64,000 bases of DNA from Lumbricus rubellus (GCA_945859605.1 OX243814.1:32673475-32737474), one strand, 5' to 3'. Positions 1 to 12,710 are shown, numbered from the stretch's first letter. Numbers and translations are program-made. The notes: generated by a model from the sequence alone, not told the origin.

Positions 1-317
1 CACAAATACAATAGTACACGCAGTTAAAAAATTTAATATTACAACACGCTTTTCATACAGTAATAGTACGAACATTGCCTTTGGTTCTGAATTTCTGAAG
101 ATGATAGATATGACAGTTATAAGAAATCAATATTATTGTCCTTCTTCCCGAAAGTTAGGTTAAATTTCAGGCAGAAAGAGTAAAATCCCAATACATGAAA
201 GGCCCTTTATAGCTTAACATGCATTATTGCACATGCATGCAAATATATAAATGTATTCAAATCGTTCATGAATGCGTCAAAGCTTCTGGAGTTAGACGCC
301 TTGCATTGATCACTGAC

Positions 318-490
318 CTTGACATTTCGTCCTGGATCTGAGTGACGTCTCCGATGCAGAACATGACTCCAAAGTAGAGCATTGGACTCTGCGCATATTT
401 GTCCAGCTGCTTCTTTAACGGTTTATCCAGGTCAACCCATCGTAGCGTAGGAGTCTTCTTGTTTGTAAATCGCAGCCCAAAATACTGTAT
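318..490 (-). CDS. Pez: Second coding exon of a PTPN14/PTPN21 (Pez)-like phosphatase, FERM domain
   Basis: Read on the minus strand, the exon opens after an acceptor (..GTAACAG) with ATA CAG TAT TTT GGG and runs 57 codons plus two bases to a GTCAGT donor. The peptide contains YFGLRFTNKK, RWVDLDKPLKKQLDKYA and MLYFGVMF, which is the F1-F2 part of a FERM domain. The stretch WVDLxKPLKKQLDKYA followed by YFGVxF is characteristic of the Pez subfamily (PTPN14/PTPN21), cytoskeleton-linked non-receptor tyrosine phosphatases. It joins the upstream exon (1052-1225) in phase 0 with the spacing expected before YFGL. It has no internal ATG-to-stop frame, so ORF-based scans miss it. The exon ends in phase 2; the remaining FERM exons, linker and phosphatase domain lie left of the window. 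The family call is strong. Whether it is a PTPN14 or PTPN21 orthologue is not resolvable, as invertebrates usually have one gene. Confidence 0.85.
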
Positions 491-1051
491 CTGTTACCAA
501 TGTCACAGAAAGCTTTGTAATTATTGTTGAGTAATAAATACTTTACAATTTAATGCAAGCAATGTACAGCGCATAAAATCTCTATTGCCTAACCATCACA
601 GAGTATACCATCTTCTGCCTCCACGGTCTAGAGCAAAAGTGGTGGCCATTTTGTTGGAGTGGAAGAAACATCCATGCTAGTGAATTAACGTATTAATGGT
701 ATTCAATGTAATGCACGAATTGGTAGAACAGGCGTCTTTGATTTTCCTTATGGCTTATTCTTTTCTGGCTTTTGACCAGACGTACAGGTCTTGAAATTCT
801 AAATGCATACTGGCTTCACTTAGTAGAGACCATTCCATTAACAGATGCCATAAGCATACCTACATGGTAGTGCTTTGGAAATGTGTCCTAGGACACTAAC
901 GTACCACGTCAAGGTATTTGTGTTAACAAAGACTGTGCATTGCTAGCATCTTGTATGGAAGTTTAAGAATTACTGCTCAGTTGAACTAAAGTATGCAAAC
1001 ATAGATTACAGTAACCAACAAAACATGGAACTCCTAAAACTAAGCTCTTAC

Positions 1052-1225
1052 TTCGTTAAGTCCGATCCTTGATGATATGTTGTCAAGACAATCTTGTCCG
1101 GTACTGTCGGTGTTTAGGGTGCACTCAATGAGTACAGAGTCCAATAGATGCACACAAACTATGTAGGAATTTTTTGTAGACACGTCGTACCGCTTCGCTT
1201 TACGAATGCCAAAGCGTAAAGGCAT
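1052..1225 (-). CDS. Pez: First coding exon of a PTPN14/PTPN21 (Pez)-like phosphatase
   Basis: The exon encodes 58 residues from MPLRFG to ..IGLNE and ends at a GTAAGA donor. MPLxFGxxxxKRYxVSxKN followed by a LLDSxxIECTL strand and a STGQ(D/E)CL helix is the N-terminal F1 ubiquitin-like lobe of the Pez FERM domain. The MPL start was chosen because family members begin at this Met. The frame is open for 25 codons upstream (to 1300), but that stretch shows no family resemblance and is probably 5' UTR. The intron to the next exon (491-1051) is 561 bp. The gene reads leftwards out of the window, so its promoter should lie to the right, between about 1.3 and 3.5 kb. No promoter motif can be assigned with confidence. 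Confidence 0.85.
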
Positions 1226-1455
1226 TTTGGCATAAGTCCGGAAGAACAAATCACAGAGAAATAGCACCGTCGCTTTGTGAATCACAGATGTATGAAACAC
1301 TTACAGGAACACAACTTTGTTAGAGTTCTGCAAATATAAAACAGCCTCGGTAAATTCATTTTGCCACCGCTTTAAGCACGCATTTGTATTGCACCATTAA
1401 CTTCATACTTTATCATGTTCATAAACATTCGGTCATTAGGACAGCATGGAAACTG

Positions 1456-1772
1456 GGTGATTGTGACTGACGTCTCGGTAAATCGTAAACAGTATGGCCG
1501 ACGTAGATGCGTGCATAACAGAGCGGCCCGACATACGGCCCAATATTTCCGCGAAAATTAAAGCATGCTTCAATTTCATCAGAATGACTGCACTAACCCT
1601 AAAACTAACCCTAACCGACCCTCACGACGCCTAACCTGAGCCCTAACCGACCCTCACGCTTTGCATGTTGGGATGCATGTTGCGATATCGTCCATAGGCG
1701 GCACTCTAATTTTATTGCATTCGTTGGCGGCCATACTGTTTACGATTTACCGAGACGTCAGTAACAATAACC
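1456..1772. mobile_element. Non-autonomous DNA transposon (MITE), 317 bp, 8-bp TSD
   Basis: A ~45-bp terminal inverted repeat begins GGTGATTGTGACTGACGTCT on the left; the right end, reverse complemented, begins GGTTATTGTTACTGACGTCT. Both continue through a shared GTAAACAGTATGGCCG. A perfect 8-bp duplication GGAAACTG flanks the element at 1448-1455 and 1773-1780. The interior (about 1595-1660) holds CCCTAA-type telomere-like hexamers and a repeated CCGACCCTCACG. It encodes nothing. The 8-bp TSD fits hAT or P-like families; the GGT terminus does not settle which. Confidence 0.8.
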
Positions 1773-1780
1773 GGAAACTG

Positions 1781-2695
1781 CATCTCAAACAGTAAATTGA
1801 AACTATGAATGACAAGATTCTGAAACTGCATGTGCCCCACAGACCGACAAGTGACCAACACTACAGCAAACTGCTCTGCACACAACGCACAGGGTGATAC
1901 TGCCATAAAGACAACTTACAAATACTGCACTAATTTACCACGACACCCAATTAATAAATCTATTCATTTTACTTAGTTTACTAAACATTTCCGTGGCTGA
2001 ACTGATGCTTCGGATATACACAACAAAACCTACAATGTATAAAAAGCTGCATCCGCAAAACGCCGTATCTGGCACACACGCGATCTCTATGCTGCATCTT
2101 ACCATAGTAAATCCACAAATAGGAAACTAGGAAATCATAGTCACTATCAAAGTTTTCAAAACAACACAATACAAATAACTTTTGTAAAATTTCTAACTAG
2201 TGAATCACTATTATCGGCCATTTAGAACTTAGATGCCTCATTACCATGCGCATGAATACAATGCCTTGCCCTGCGTTTAATCCACACGCTGCTTGAAATT
2301 TAAAGTGTTTCGTTGGTTAAAACTTTCGAAAATCTCAACATAGTTAGACTGTTATAAGTGCAAATTTATCCAGACTTTACAAAATAAATATACACACTTC
2401 GATTTATGTTTACGCGAAGGATCCACAAGCTGAAGTGCGGTTGAAGAATTTAAGGAATTTTAAACGCTGGTTCTCCGCTTTCCGTCTATAAATCTTTCGC
2501 AATCGGTTGCTGATAATCGTAGTTTATAATGAGTCAGCCTCGAGACGAAAGAACAGATCTGAAAGACTAGAATTAAGAATGAATTAAGTCAATTCCGCGT
2601 ACCACGTTATCGGCAAATATCCATTACACGGTGAGAAAGTCGGCTGCAGAAGGGCCTATCAAATGGGGATATTTGAAACGGGGTCCTTCATCGCT

Positions 2696-2763
<68 letters not shown>

Positions 2764-3582
2764 CACAATCATTCATTAGCCTAAATGAATTTGTATCGCG
2801 CTTTTTAAACTGGGATTGCTCAGGAGCGCTCCCAACCTCAGTGTGGCTTAAGATGAGAGAGGATTGTCTGAGAATGAGTTATAGAAAGGCAGCGAAGCGT
2901 CAAATGGAAGCGCCATTCTATGGTCGTTGGTCCCAGGCCCCACGATCCAAGTTACAAATCTTAACCTTACACACAATAAGTGGCACCAGAGTTCATGCAT
3001 TGGCTAAGAAACATTTTATTAGGATAATGCTATGTGACATTGCATAACTGTTTATAGGCTATTGTTTAATTATCCTGTAAACCAATCAGCGTTTGTGGGT
3101 AGTCTCGTATAGAATAATAATAATAATTATTTTTCTTACTTTTCTGTTTGCTTCATTACGAACATTGTTTTACCCAGTTGCTAGATGGCAATAGGCAGTC
3201 GAATGACGCACATGCGCACGCTGGATCTATGGGAGATACGTAGTCTATGCTGGAAGATAGTGACAACGGACAGACGCCGAACGTTAAAGGGTTGTCGAGC
3301 ACAATACAAGTCCTAAATTAATTGACTGAAAAAGTTGAGTTGGAAAGCGTTCAAGCTGTTGGATTTTATTCACAGGCCATGACTGGCCTGCGTAATTCGA
3401 AAGATATCAACCTGGAATTTTGTTGCTGATTCGTGTAAGTTATTCGAAAGTATTTGCGGAGGCGAGCACTCATTCATGCCTAAGAATAGTAAGCGTTATC
3501 GCGGGGGCACTTGACCATAGGCTACTCATGTGGCGCGTATTCGCAGTGTCGTGGTTTTGTGATGTACTTCTGTTATCACAGG
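1781..3582. other. Non-coding region upstream of the Pez-like gene
   Basis: No supported gene. It contains a (GT)31 tract at 2699-2760 and a reversed SINE tail at about 2787-2830 (GTATCGCGCTTTT..CTCAGGAGCGCTCCC). The segment around 3170-3560 is richer in CpG (for example GCGGAGGCGAGC, TTATCGCGGGGG) and could include the promoter or 5' UTR of the minus-strand Pez-like gene. That last point is inference from position and composition only. Confidence 0.4.
2699..2760. repeat. (GT)31 microsatellite
   Basis: Uninterrupted GT dinucleotide tract. Confidence 0.98.
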
Positions 3583-3725
3583 CAGGGTGAGAATTGCCGG
3601 GGGGTTGGGGGGTTCAACCCCCCAGTCTTTTCTAGAGCCCCATGTTAAAGTATGTTTTTCATACCCCAATTTCAAGTTTATCATAGGCCAACCCCCTCAG
3701 TTATTTTTCCACAATTCTCATACTG
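3583..3725. mobile_element. hAT-type MITE, 143 bp
   Basis: The left end is CAGGGTGAGAATTG and the right end is CAATTCTCATACTG, an imperfect 14-bp inverted repeat starting with the CAG typical of hAT elements. A perfect 8-bp TSD ATCACAGG lies at 3575-3582 and 3726-3733. The interior holds two runs of six G facing a run of six C, and it ends with a TCAGTTATTTTTC block shared with the related copy at 32635-32776. Confidence 0.85.
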
Positions 3726-3733
3726 ATCACAGG

Positions 3734-6700
3734 TCATTTAATTACACATGTCTAGTTATGTTGGAGCAATCGTCCTGTTTATGCAAGTTTGCTGCGAAAA
3801 GAATTACTGGAGATTATCTTAACTAGAGCGAAACTAGTAAATTTAGACCAGCTTACAGCTGAGCGGTCACGGAAGGGCTTAGTGAATTGCGACATCCTAT
3901 TATTCTGTGGGCGACATGTGAGTTTGATTCTAGATTCAATTTGAAGTTAGAAGTTCTTTGGGTTGAGTGATCAATGCCGGAGTTGTAACAGTGCTATATA
4001 TTTATCACCTGGCCTCGTCAGAGATTCCGTTTATCTGGGTCTCTTGCTGCCTTGCAACTCACTCACGAAGAAGTCCATCAGAAAAGTTATGTACTTTCAC
4101 AGTTAAATACTTCAAATGCTTAACCAATGACTTTGAAGAATTGCTTATAGTGTATTTGTTTGCATGCTGAACACCAAGGCAGCAATTTCGTTTGAGATTT
4201 CTACCCCACTTGCACCCATTGCCAATACCACTGTCCACTATATATACGGTAGATGCACTGAATGTACACTGTCAGTGAACTCCACCACTGGTTGTTCTCT
4301 GCCAGTGCCAGTCCCAAGCCTGGATAAAGGAGGAGGGCAACTCTATTCATATTTGATATGGTAATGTCATTAAACACCTACCAAGCAACTGTCAGTGGGG
4401 AGTTGAGATGGTGAGAGATTGAAAGGAGTGGCACCTACCCTGGTCTCTTATATTTGGAGGCCAATGAGAATTGAAACTTATGCCTGTTCAGTTATTAGGC
4501 CTATAGGCCTGTTGGAGTGACTTTATGACATACAATGTCATACACCAATCATAGATGTGTGTCTGTTTGGACAAGTGCAATTTTGTATTTTTTATTTAGC
4601 CTATGCTTTGCCATCATGCTGCTGTTTGTGATTGTTTGCATTGTAGTAATAGGTGCACAATCTAACATCAGAATTAGTAATAAAAGAACGATCAATGTTA
4701 TTATTCAATCACTATCCTGCAGCATAAAGGTCTGGATGAATAACATCTTGAATATAGGAGCCCTTGCCTGTGATAAAGGAAATGGTGACTGAATGAACTT
4801 TGATGAACTCTGACCTTGTAGTGCAAGTGACCTGGACAAAAGCAGTTCAGTGGAATGTTTAATGTTTATGTGGAATGCATGTGTATCTGCAAAAGGATCT
4901 TTGCCAAGAGGTATTAAATGTTTTAACTGGATTAGGTTTCACATGTGTTAGATAGGTTGCCCCAGTGACTAGGGAGGAGGGCCTTGCTGTGTAGATGTGC
5001 TGGTCATCAAGTGCATGGGACTTGCCCTGCTATTACTATTACCTACTATTATAGGTTGTGTTCTTTTGAAGCTCTGTACAGTTTGAGTTTACAAGATCAG
5101 GACACATGTATGTGTTGTAATTATGAAGACTTCTGGTTGTGTAATTACGTGCTTTGTTTGCATGACAGTGTTAGTGTTCATGCATATCCTGTTCTTGGCA
5201 GACGATATAATTTCTTTGCACACAGGTCTACATGTATGTGAGTTGGCTGTGCTTTCTGAGTGAATGTGCAGCTATGTGGTATATTTGGAGTTGCAGTTCT
5301 TTGCAACAATAATATTCGTTTTGTCAATATTTATACTATTTGTATAGTGGTGGCTGATTGGTTAAATGCCTGACTTTTATTTAACACACTGATCAGTGAT
5401 CAGGGTTTATTCAGGCTGAATTCTGCTCTTCAATGAAAACTTTATTTATTATTATTACCAATAATTAGAAATCTATAGTGAGATTTAATTCTTTTGCAGG
5501 TTCTTAAGCCGCATTGCCTCAACTCGTGGCTAGTTAATTAATTATGTTGCAAGTAAGTGGCCTTAATAATTAATGCAAGTCAATACTCACATTACAAAAA
5601 TATACAGTTGTTAAAAAAAATCATAGGACTTGTTGGATCAGAATTCAGAAAAGCCCAGAACTGTCCATCGTCTGTTAGTAGCGGCTGCTATCAGCACTTC
5701 TGATGCTTGCTTCAAAATGGTGAACTGTTATAAGACTGGTGAGTTTATTGGTTGCTGATGATAGATAGAAGGTCCACATGAAGCATATGATGCCTGAAAA
5801 GATAATGTTGGCAGGCAGCAGATGTTACGTAGCACTGTAATCTTTATGGTCCAGTTCTGAAGGCTTCAGTAGAGGAGAAGCATGTGTGGATGGTCCAGAC
5901 TGGTCTATTTTTTAGTTGCTACCATGCAGCCATGTGTTTATCTGCCATGCAGTGATGATTGTAGGTGTTAATAAAATCATCCAGAATGAGAGAATTTATT
6001 CGATGACAAGCATCACAGACCACGCTGGTGCAATATACGAGTCCATGAACAGACAAGACATAAACGCATGCCATCCGCTTTACATATGATCGGAAAAAAT
6101 ACAAATTCTATCTGAATGAAATTTTGCGGATGAAATTTTTTTGTGGTGGCCAGATGTTGCTACCAGTGAGGTCTATTTGTATTTGGTGATGAGTGATGAT
6201 GTACAGATATATGAAATAAAATGATTTGTGGTTTGATGAAGTATTACACTTGTGAAATATAAAACTAGACTAGTAATTATATTTGCTGCTATCTGTGCAA
6301 TCCTATGAAGCAGGTCTATGAAAGAAACATGGAAGCAATTTAGTTTAAACAATATTTTATATGTAATGCTTTTGGATGGATTTCGCAGGAAACAGTGAAA
6401 GCTTTAAGCATGAAAATGAAGTAATCTGAAAACAAAATAAAATTCATGTGGACGACATTTAGTTTTCTACACACTAGGGGAGGCTTAGAACAATGCAGCG
6501 CTCGTGAATAAGCTGGTGCCCTGCGCTTGGCTTTCGAGTGGTGCTCTATAAATTTGTAGATTACGAATACACTCTCCTCATTAAGAGTTGCTTTCTCTGG
6601 TCCTAAACCTGTATGCAATAAATGTAAGGGGCATGTAATAATTATGTGTGAATTACTTAAATCCGAGTTTCAGAATTGCTAAGATGTTAAATTAGCATCA

Positions 6701-7060
6701 TGATCAAATAAATATAGATAATTGTCAACCAATAATTTTCCTATTGTCCTGCTTTTACTGTTTTTAGTTTTGATTGCAGTGCGTTAAATGAGTCCAGCAT
6801 AATTGCAGTTGATAAAAGCTGCTACTAATCAGCCCAGGCTGTTCTATTTTTTATACAGTGCCTAGGTTTGATTGTCTGCTTTAAGAGCCCAGAATAATTG
6901 CAGTTGTTAAAAGCGGCTACATGCAGAGCATGTTCTGTCTGAGTGGCATTGAATTATCATGAGATAGATCATCCACAGCTTTAATACAGTTAATGGGTTT
7001 GCTAATAGTCAACATTGTCTTGTGTCAGTGCCTGAGGGCGTGCACAATGGTAGGAGGTTG
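3734..7060. other. Intergenic stretch with no supported gene
   Basis: Only short, poorly biased open frames occur. Visible contents are a minus-orientation copy of a dispersed ~65-bp repeat at 4274-4339 and a ~90-bp-spaced direct duplication around 6800 and 6895 (ATAATTGCAGTTGxTAAAAGC). Confidence 0.5.
4274..4339 (-). repeat. Dispersed repeat, copy 1
   Basis: The reverse complement matches the plus-strand copies at 14671-14740 and 15413-15468. The shared core is CCTCCTCCTTTATCC, GGCTT, GACTGGCACTGGCAGAG and a following CAACCAGTG. Probably part of an old SINE or other interspersed element; its ends are not recognisable. Confidence 0.7.
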
Positions 7061-7063
7061 AAG

Positions 7064-7149
7064 CTGTGTGTGTGGATGTAGGACATTGTAGGTGTGTGTG
7101 GATGTGTGTGTGTGTGTGCATGCGTGTGTGTGTGTGTGTGTGTGTGTGC
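7064..7149. repeat. (GT)n-rich imperfect microsatellite
   Basis: GTGTGTGG, GTGTGTGTGCATGC and related imperfect GT repeats. Confidence 0.95.
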
Positions 7150-7613
7150 TGTGAACAACAGCCAGGAGGGCCATGGCAAACAAAGAGTCTTAGAAACGTT
7201 TTAATACAGCAGAACCTTCAACTGATCATTTCTATTCTAATCTGTTGCATATTCTGTGTTGCCTAGGGTAACGGTTTATACAGTTGGTAATCCGTATTGC
7301 CTCTGACAAACAGGCTGTGTAGAAAATTATTATAGATGTGCAGTAGATATGCACTTGATAGCAAGACATGGTGTTATTGACTGATTTAAATGGCCCACTG
7401 CACACTACCAACTGGTGATAATGAATGTCAGGTGATCATGCTAATGTATATGGCCACTTCAGTATGTATGAGTTTTTCTTTGTTTAATATGGTTTCAGAT
7501 GTCCACTGCACCATGTGGACTTGTCTGTCATCTTCATGTTTAGACTACTTATGTATAGGTTGTTCTGGCTTATATTCAGATCCACTTTAGTGCATGCTAT
7601 GCATGTAATAAAC

Positions 7614-7948
7614 GTTGATGTCATTTTCCAGTGCCTTCGTTGGTGTCATTTTCCAATGCCTTCGTTTGGGTCATTTTCCAGCGCCTTTGTTTGGGTCATT
7701 TTCCAGTGCCTTTGTTTGGGTCATTTTCCAGTGCCTGCGTTTGGGTCATTTTCAGTGCCTTTGTTGGTGTCATTTTCCAGTGCCTTCGTTGGTGTCATTT
7801 TCCAGTGCCTTCGTTGATGTCATTTTCCAATGCCTTTGTTTGTGTCATTTTCCAGTGCCTTCGATGGTGTTATTTTCCAATGTCTTCGTTGGTGTTATTT
7901 TCCAGTGCCTTTTTGGTGTCATTTTCCAGTGCCTTCCTGAATGTCATG
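7614..7948. repeat. 25-bp minisatellite
   Basis: About 13 tandem copies of a unit approximating TCATTTTCCAGTGCCTTCGT plus TGGTG, with point variants. The length is not a multiple of three, so three overlapping frames stay open across it. None of them is a credible gene. Confidence 0.95.
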
Positions 7949-8347
7949 TCTCTGTCAATCACCATCAACTAAATTACACAGATATCTTCTTCATCAGATC
8001 ATTCCAATCAAATCAAATCATCTCTATTTGTAAAGCCATTGCTGCTGCTGCAGAATGCAGATCTGCTCTTCTTTATTGCATCAGCATTTGACTCTGCAGA
8101 TAAATATCACTCATTTTCCTCTTGAACTCTTAAAGGCATTAGCCGCCGCTTTGTGAAGAGAAACGATGCTGGACTCTTGATGGAAGGCTGAGTGGTTTGA
8201 AATGTCGTTTATCGATCAGTGCTTCTTGATTAAATATTTGGTGTTAACCAAAAAAATTATCCTCATTGTCGCCGTGATTATACAGCCGTGCTTTTTCTAA
8301 TACCTTTGTGCTGCTTTCGAAAGGCACTATATAAATTGCCTGACGCA

Positions 8348-8551
8348 CGCACACGCGCACACATGTGCACACACGTGCACACATGTGCACACACATGCAC
8401 ACACATGTGCACACACATGCACATGCACACACACACACACACACACACACATGCACACACACACACACAAATGCACACACATACATACACACAGACACAC
8501 ACATGCACACGTGCACACACACACATGCACACACACATGCACACACACACA
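8348..8551. repeat. (CA)n-rich compound microsatellite
   Basis: CACACA interspersed with CACATG and GTGCAC. It follows a SINE-like tail (AGGCACTATATAAATTGCC) ending near 8340. Long His/Thr or Cys/Val frames here are artefacts of the repeat. Confidence 0.97.
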
Positions 8552-8720
8552 TTGAGCTTGCAGTTTGTTTTTATAGCTTGCAGCCGAAGCGTCATGTGGA
8601 GTATTCAGAGATTTTTTCAGAAAAATTTTCACGGTCATTTTCGGTTGCTTTCGGTTGGATCGTTTTAGACGCTGAATTGAAACTGGAAAATGCCTTGCGT
8701 CCGATTTATACGCTTTCCCA

Positions 8721-8722
<2 letters not shown>

Positions 8723-8769
<47 letters not shown>
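8723..8769. repeat. (AT)n microsatellite
   Basis: Alternating AT interrupted by one ATGT. Confidence 0.95.
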
Positions 8770-10066
8770 CTTAGATTCCACATCACAGAATTTACAATGC
8801 TATCCAGTTTTGCCACTATTGGGTATTGATCTGCCGTGCTAAGTGCCGAACAGCACCATAGCAGTCTGATGGCCGGGCAAGCAACTTGGCCATCGTGGCA
8901 TTGCGGCAGATCACACGATGGAACAGTTTGTGATCAATACGGATTTAGTTGTAACCACAATGATCGCAGTCGCCGCTGCCTCCTCCTCTCCGTACCGTAC
9001 CTCGATCAAGCAAACCGAATATGCTGCGGCGTTGTGTTATGAGGCGTGTGCCGGTTATTTAGTGTTTTTGCATTCGGGGGCCCCCTTGATGTCGGCGGTT
9101 CACGTGCCCCATTCGGAAAATTGATTTCGTCCCCGGCGTGCCGTAAAGCTGAACAAATACCAACTACACAATGCGGTCTAGGTACTGGGAGTGGAGGAAT
9201 CCTACACCTCCTCCGCCTCCTATTCCTACTCCACCTCCTACTCCTACTCAGGACTCTAAGGATCTTTCGGAGTTGATGTTGGAATTGTGACATAGGGCGG
9301 AAATCAGTTAGACGAGAATGCATTGGTCCCACTGAGGGCCGTGCAATAAACGAGTCCATTTCGGAAGGCCGTATTACCTGTCAGCGGTCCACTAGTGGTC
9401 AGTTTATTAATGGCACCTCCCGGGATCAGGCTTCTAACTGCTTTCCATGGCTGGCAGTCCGAACTCGGCAGCAGTGCGGTTATTGTGCTGTTTCCTGGAG
9501 TTGTCCGTCTGAACTTTTGTGAATTTCAAATGTTGCTGTGACCCTCATGTAATGTAATGTAATGTAATGTAATGACTCTATGAGGGTGCTGAGCATTACA
9601 TGATGTGGTAATGGTCAATCAATCACCCTACTCTAAAATAAGTAAGATAAGATGAGAATATTCTTTAATTGACTAATTGCTGGACATTGGTATTTTGGTG
9701 TACAGACATGTTATTTAATAGATGTGGCAAGAGAATAGCTTCATTCTGATTCTTTTTCTGCAATGTTATCTTTTAAAATACTGATGTCTAATAATAATGT
9801 CTAATAATAATTGTGTGTTAGTCTTGTGCTTAGGATGGTGGACTGCTGTCGTCGGCAAGCAGTGGTAGTTCAATTCTCTGCATGATGAGCAGAAAGATAG
9901 TTTGATGAATTCTGTTTCACCTGTGTGACAGTGTGTGTTCACCATTGAGTTCTGCAGCTGACAAAATGTCTATATACTATAATTGTCAGAGTCTCTGTCT
10001 GATCATCTACTTAAATGCACTCTTGTAACGGAATGTGCTGTGTTGTGGTGCCATAAAAATTGTAGT
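8770..10066. other. Non-coding stretch, partly GC-rich
   Basis: 8830-9330 is relatively CpG-rich, but its open frames on both strands have no recognisable protein signature. 9547-9573 is a (TAATG)n pentamer. 9828-9960 has a tRNA-like block (GGTGGACTGC, then GTGGTAGTTCAATTC) that may be an old SINE. Confidence 0.4.
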
Positions 10067-10068
10067 CA

Positions 10069-10142
10069 TTGTTATTATTATTATTTTTATTATTATTGTT
10101 ATTATTATTATTATTTTTTTTTATTTTTTATTTTTTTTATTA
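10069..10142. repeat. (TTA)n and T-rich tract
   Basis: Tandem ATT grading into T-rich sequence; a second TTA array lies at 10441-10498. Confidence 0.95.
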
Positions 10143-10722
10143 TAAACCATCATTTATTTCCGTTTTAAAATGTGCAAACAAATGTGCAAATGTGCAAACG
10201 CCTGACAGACACAGGCACAATGTGCTAATTGTTTTCCACAACTAAAACTAAGTTAGATGCAAATTAGTCAAATCAGTCGCCCTCTACCCTGGTGTGTTGT
10301 GCAAATGTGCCCCTGAAGGCTATGGCATTAAATCTCTGGGTGCAGATAGACAAACGTTGAAATAAGTGCAAAGTCTCTCGAGGGTCCCCAGAGACGGCGG
10401 TCATGCGACACCCCAACTCCATTAAGAATTCGCGACCTATTATTGTTGTTATAATTATTATTATTATTATTACTACTACTATTATTATTATTATTATTGA
10501 CCATTCACTGTTCGTTGAAAGATCAGATGGTCAGGGAGATGTCTGATCGACCACCTGCTCTAATCTAATTTAATCTAATCTAATCTGATGATTTCTTTGG
10601 CAACGACGTTAATCATGATTCTGCGTAGGATGAGGACATCAATCGATGGTGACGTGTGGTTTCCAGTGAAATTGCAATATTAGAAATCGTGATCGATTGA
10701 AGAAGCCAGGTTGCAGATCATA

Positions 10723-11325
10723 GAGACTGGTGATGGCTAAGCCAGAGACTGTGTTGTGATGGCTAAGCCATAGACTGTGATGGTGGTGATGGCTAAGCCA
10801 GAGACTGTGGTGACGATGGCTAAGCCAGAGACTGTGGTGGTGATGGCTACAGAGACTGTGATGGTGATGGCTAAGCCAGAGACTGTGGTGGTGATGGCTA
10901 AACCCGAGACTGTGGTGGTGATGGCTATGCCAGAGACTGTGGTGGTGGTGATGGCTAAGCCAGAGACTGTGGTGACGATGGCTAAGCCAGAGACTGTGGT
11001 GGTGATGGCTACAGAGACTGTGATGGTGATGGCTAAGCCAGAGACTGTGGTGGTGATGGCTAAACCAGAGACTGTGGTGGTGATGGCTATGCCAGAGACT
11101 GTGGTGGGGATGGCTAAACCAGAGACTGTTTTGGTGTGGCTATGCCAGAGACTGTGGTGGTGATGGCTATGCCAGAGACTGTGGTGGCGGTGATGGCTAA
11201 GCCAGAGACTGGTGATGGCTACAGAGACTGTGGTGATGGCTAAGCCAGAGACTGTGGTGGTAATGGCTAAGCCAGAGACTGTGGTGGTAATGGCTAAGCC
11301 AGAGACTGTGGTGGTAATGGCTAAG
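10723..11325. repeat. 27-bp minisatellite
   Basis: More than 20 imperfect copies of a unit near GATGGCTAAGCCAGAGACTG plus TGGTGGT, with shorter variants lacking TAAGCC and with GTGGTGGTG extensions. A frame reading MAKPETVVV stays open for about 128 codons, but only because most units are multiples of three. It has no codon or flanking support as a gene. Confidence 0.95.
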
Positions 11326-11569
11326 CAAGCTGAAAGAAGAGACGAGAACTCATCTGAAGTTTAGACCTGAATGGCATCAAAGAACGAGAGGCAAATGAAG
11401 TGAGGTGAATAAGGTAGTCTTTATAAGAAAATGAAATCTGAGGTCGGCTGACATCCAATACCATGGCTGAGTGGCACCATGGCACATGCATACAGGTCTG
11501 TCGCTGCTAATGCACGCACTGCAGCCTAGCCCTGTCAAATCTCAGCTGGGTTTCTACGTTTTATATAAT

Positions 11570-11602
<33 letters not shown>

Positions 11603-12708
11603 TGCAATATATATTTCATAGTAAATGCTTCATGCTGTGTGTGTGACAAGACAGCCAAATCTGCTGCTGATTAAAGAATTAAAGTAATACTCCAATCCGA
11701 CAGACTCGTGTGTAAATAGCAGTTGTTTATCAATTCTACTTCTTATCGCCAATTACTGAGCTATGCACGGAATCCTGCATTTTTTTGCAGACTACTGTGT
11801 ATATACCGTAATATTGAATTGTGTACCAATTCCATGCCACATTATCAATTACTGGACTATCGTGTGTGTATATTTAAAGGAGAGGGGTAAAATTGATAAA
11901 CAATTGCTGTGTACACATGAGTTTGTTTCATATGATAAAAAGGGAAATATATTTAGCCATTTGCCGATAAGCCTCTTTGTAATCTGATGACTGCATGGTT
12001 TCTGTGTTCAGTGCATGTTTTTGTCCGATATAAATACATTGTTCAGTATGATTACACACACTATACACAGGCAACAGCTTCACACATTTCCTGTCGTATT
12101 TGTTTCCTTCAATAGAGCTTTGTAATTTTGTTGTGAATCATCGGCAGTTTGTTGAAAGGCTGTATTTCAGCCATGAAACATTTTATAGGGCTATAAAATA
12201 TGTTGCGTGATTGGCCGAAGTGAATAAGAAAGACGTTAAGACTGGTATTGTGGTACTGGCTGTCCGTTTTACTGGTACTGGCTGTCCTCCGCTTGGCTGG
12301 TTTAATGTTGAATGCCGACTAGACATCTGTTGTTGGTCATTGCCGACTTTATTATTGGCAATTACCATTATTATTATGAAACGGGATAGGATTTATGACT
12401 CATATCGTTGGGCAAGCAGGGTTTCATTGTCTGACTTTCTCGTGGAAGCTGAACCCCATGGAGGTAATTATTATTGTTGCTATGTTATTATTTGCGTTGT
12501 TATTATTATTATTATCATTATTGTTTATTTATTGTTTATTTATTGGATTATGTTTGCTATTGAATGATGATCATTAAATGACAAAAGCTAATCACTAAGG
12601 GATTGCATGTTTGAAGGACTAGCTGCACATGCACGTATGTACGTATGTATATATTGTATGTATGTATTGTATGTATGTTTGTTTATATGTATGTATTGTA
12701 TGTATGTA
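11326..12708. other. Non-coding stretch
   Basis: No gene supported. Contains a (GT)n at about 11572-11601, TTA-rich DNA at 12478-12540 and a (GTAT)n tract at 12635-12710 that forms the 3' microsatellite tail of the adjacent minus-strand SINE. Confidence 0.5.
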
Positions 12709-12710
12709 TG

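Noticed and set aside
1595..1660. Interstitial telomere
   Set aside because: Only a few imperfect CCCTAA units, contained within a MITE with defined ends.
8244..8668. Cys/Val- and His/Thr-rich frames
   Set aside because: Products of a CA/GT microsatellite read on both strands.
10777..11163. 128-residue MAKPETVVV repeat protein
   Set aside because: Explained by a minisatellite with units mostly divisible by three; no homology, and the flanks are repeats.
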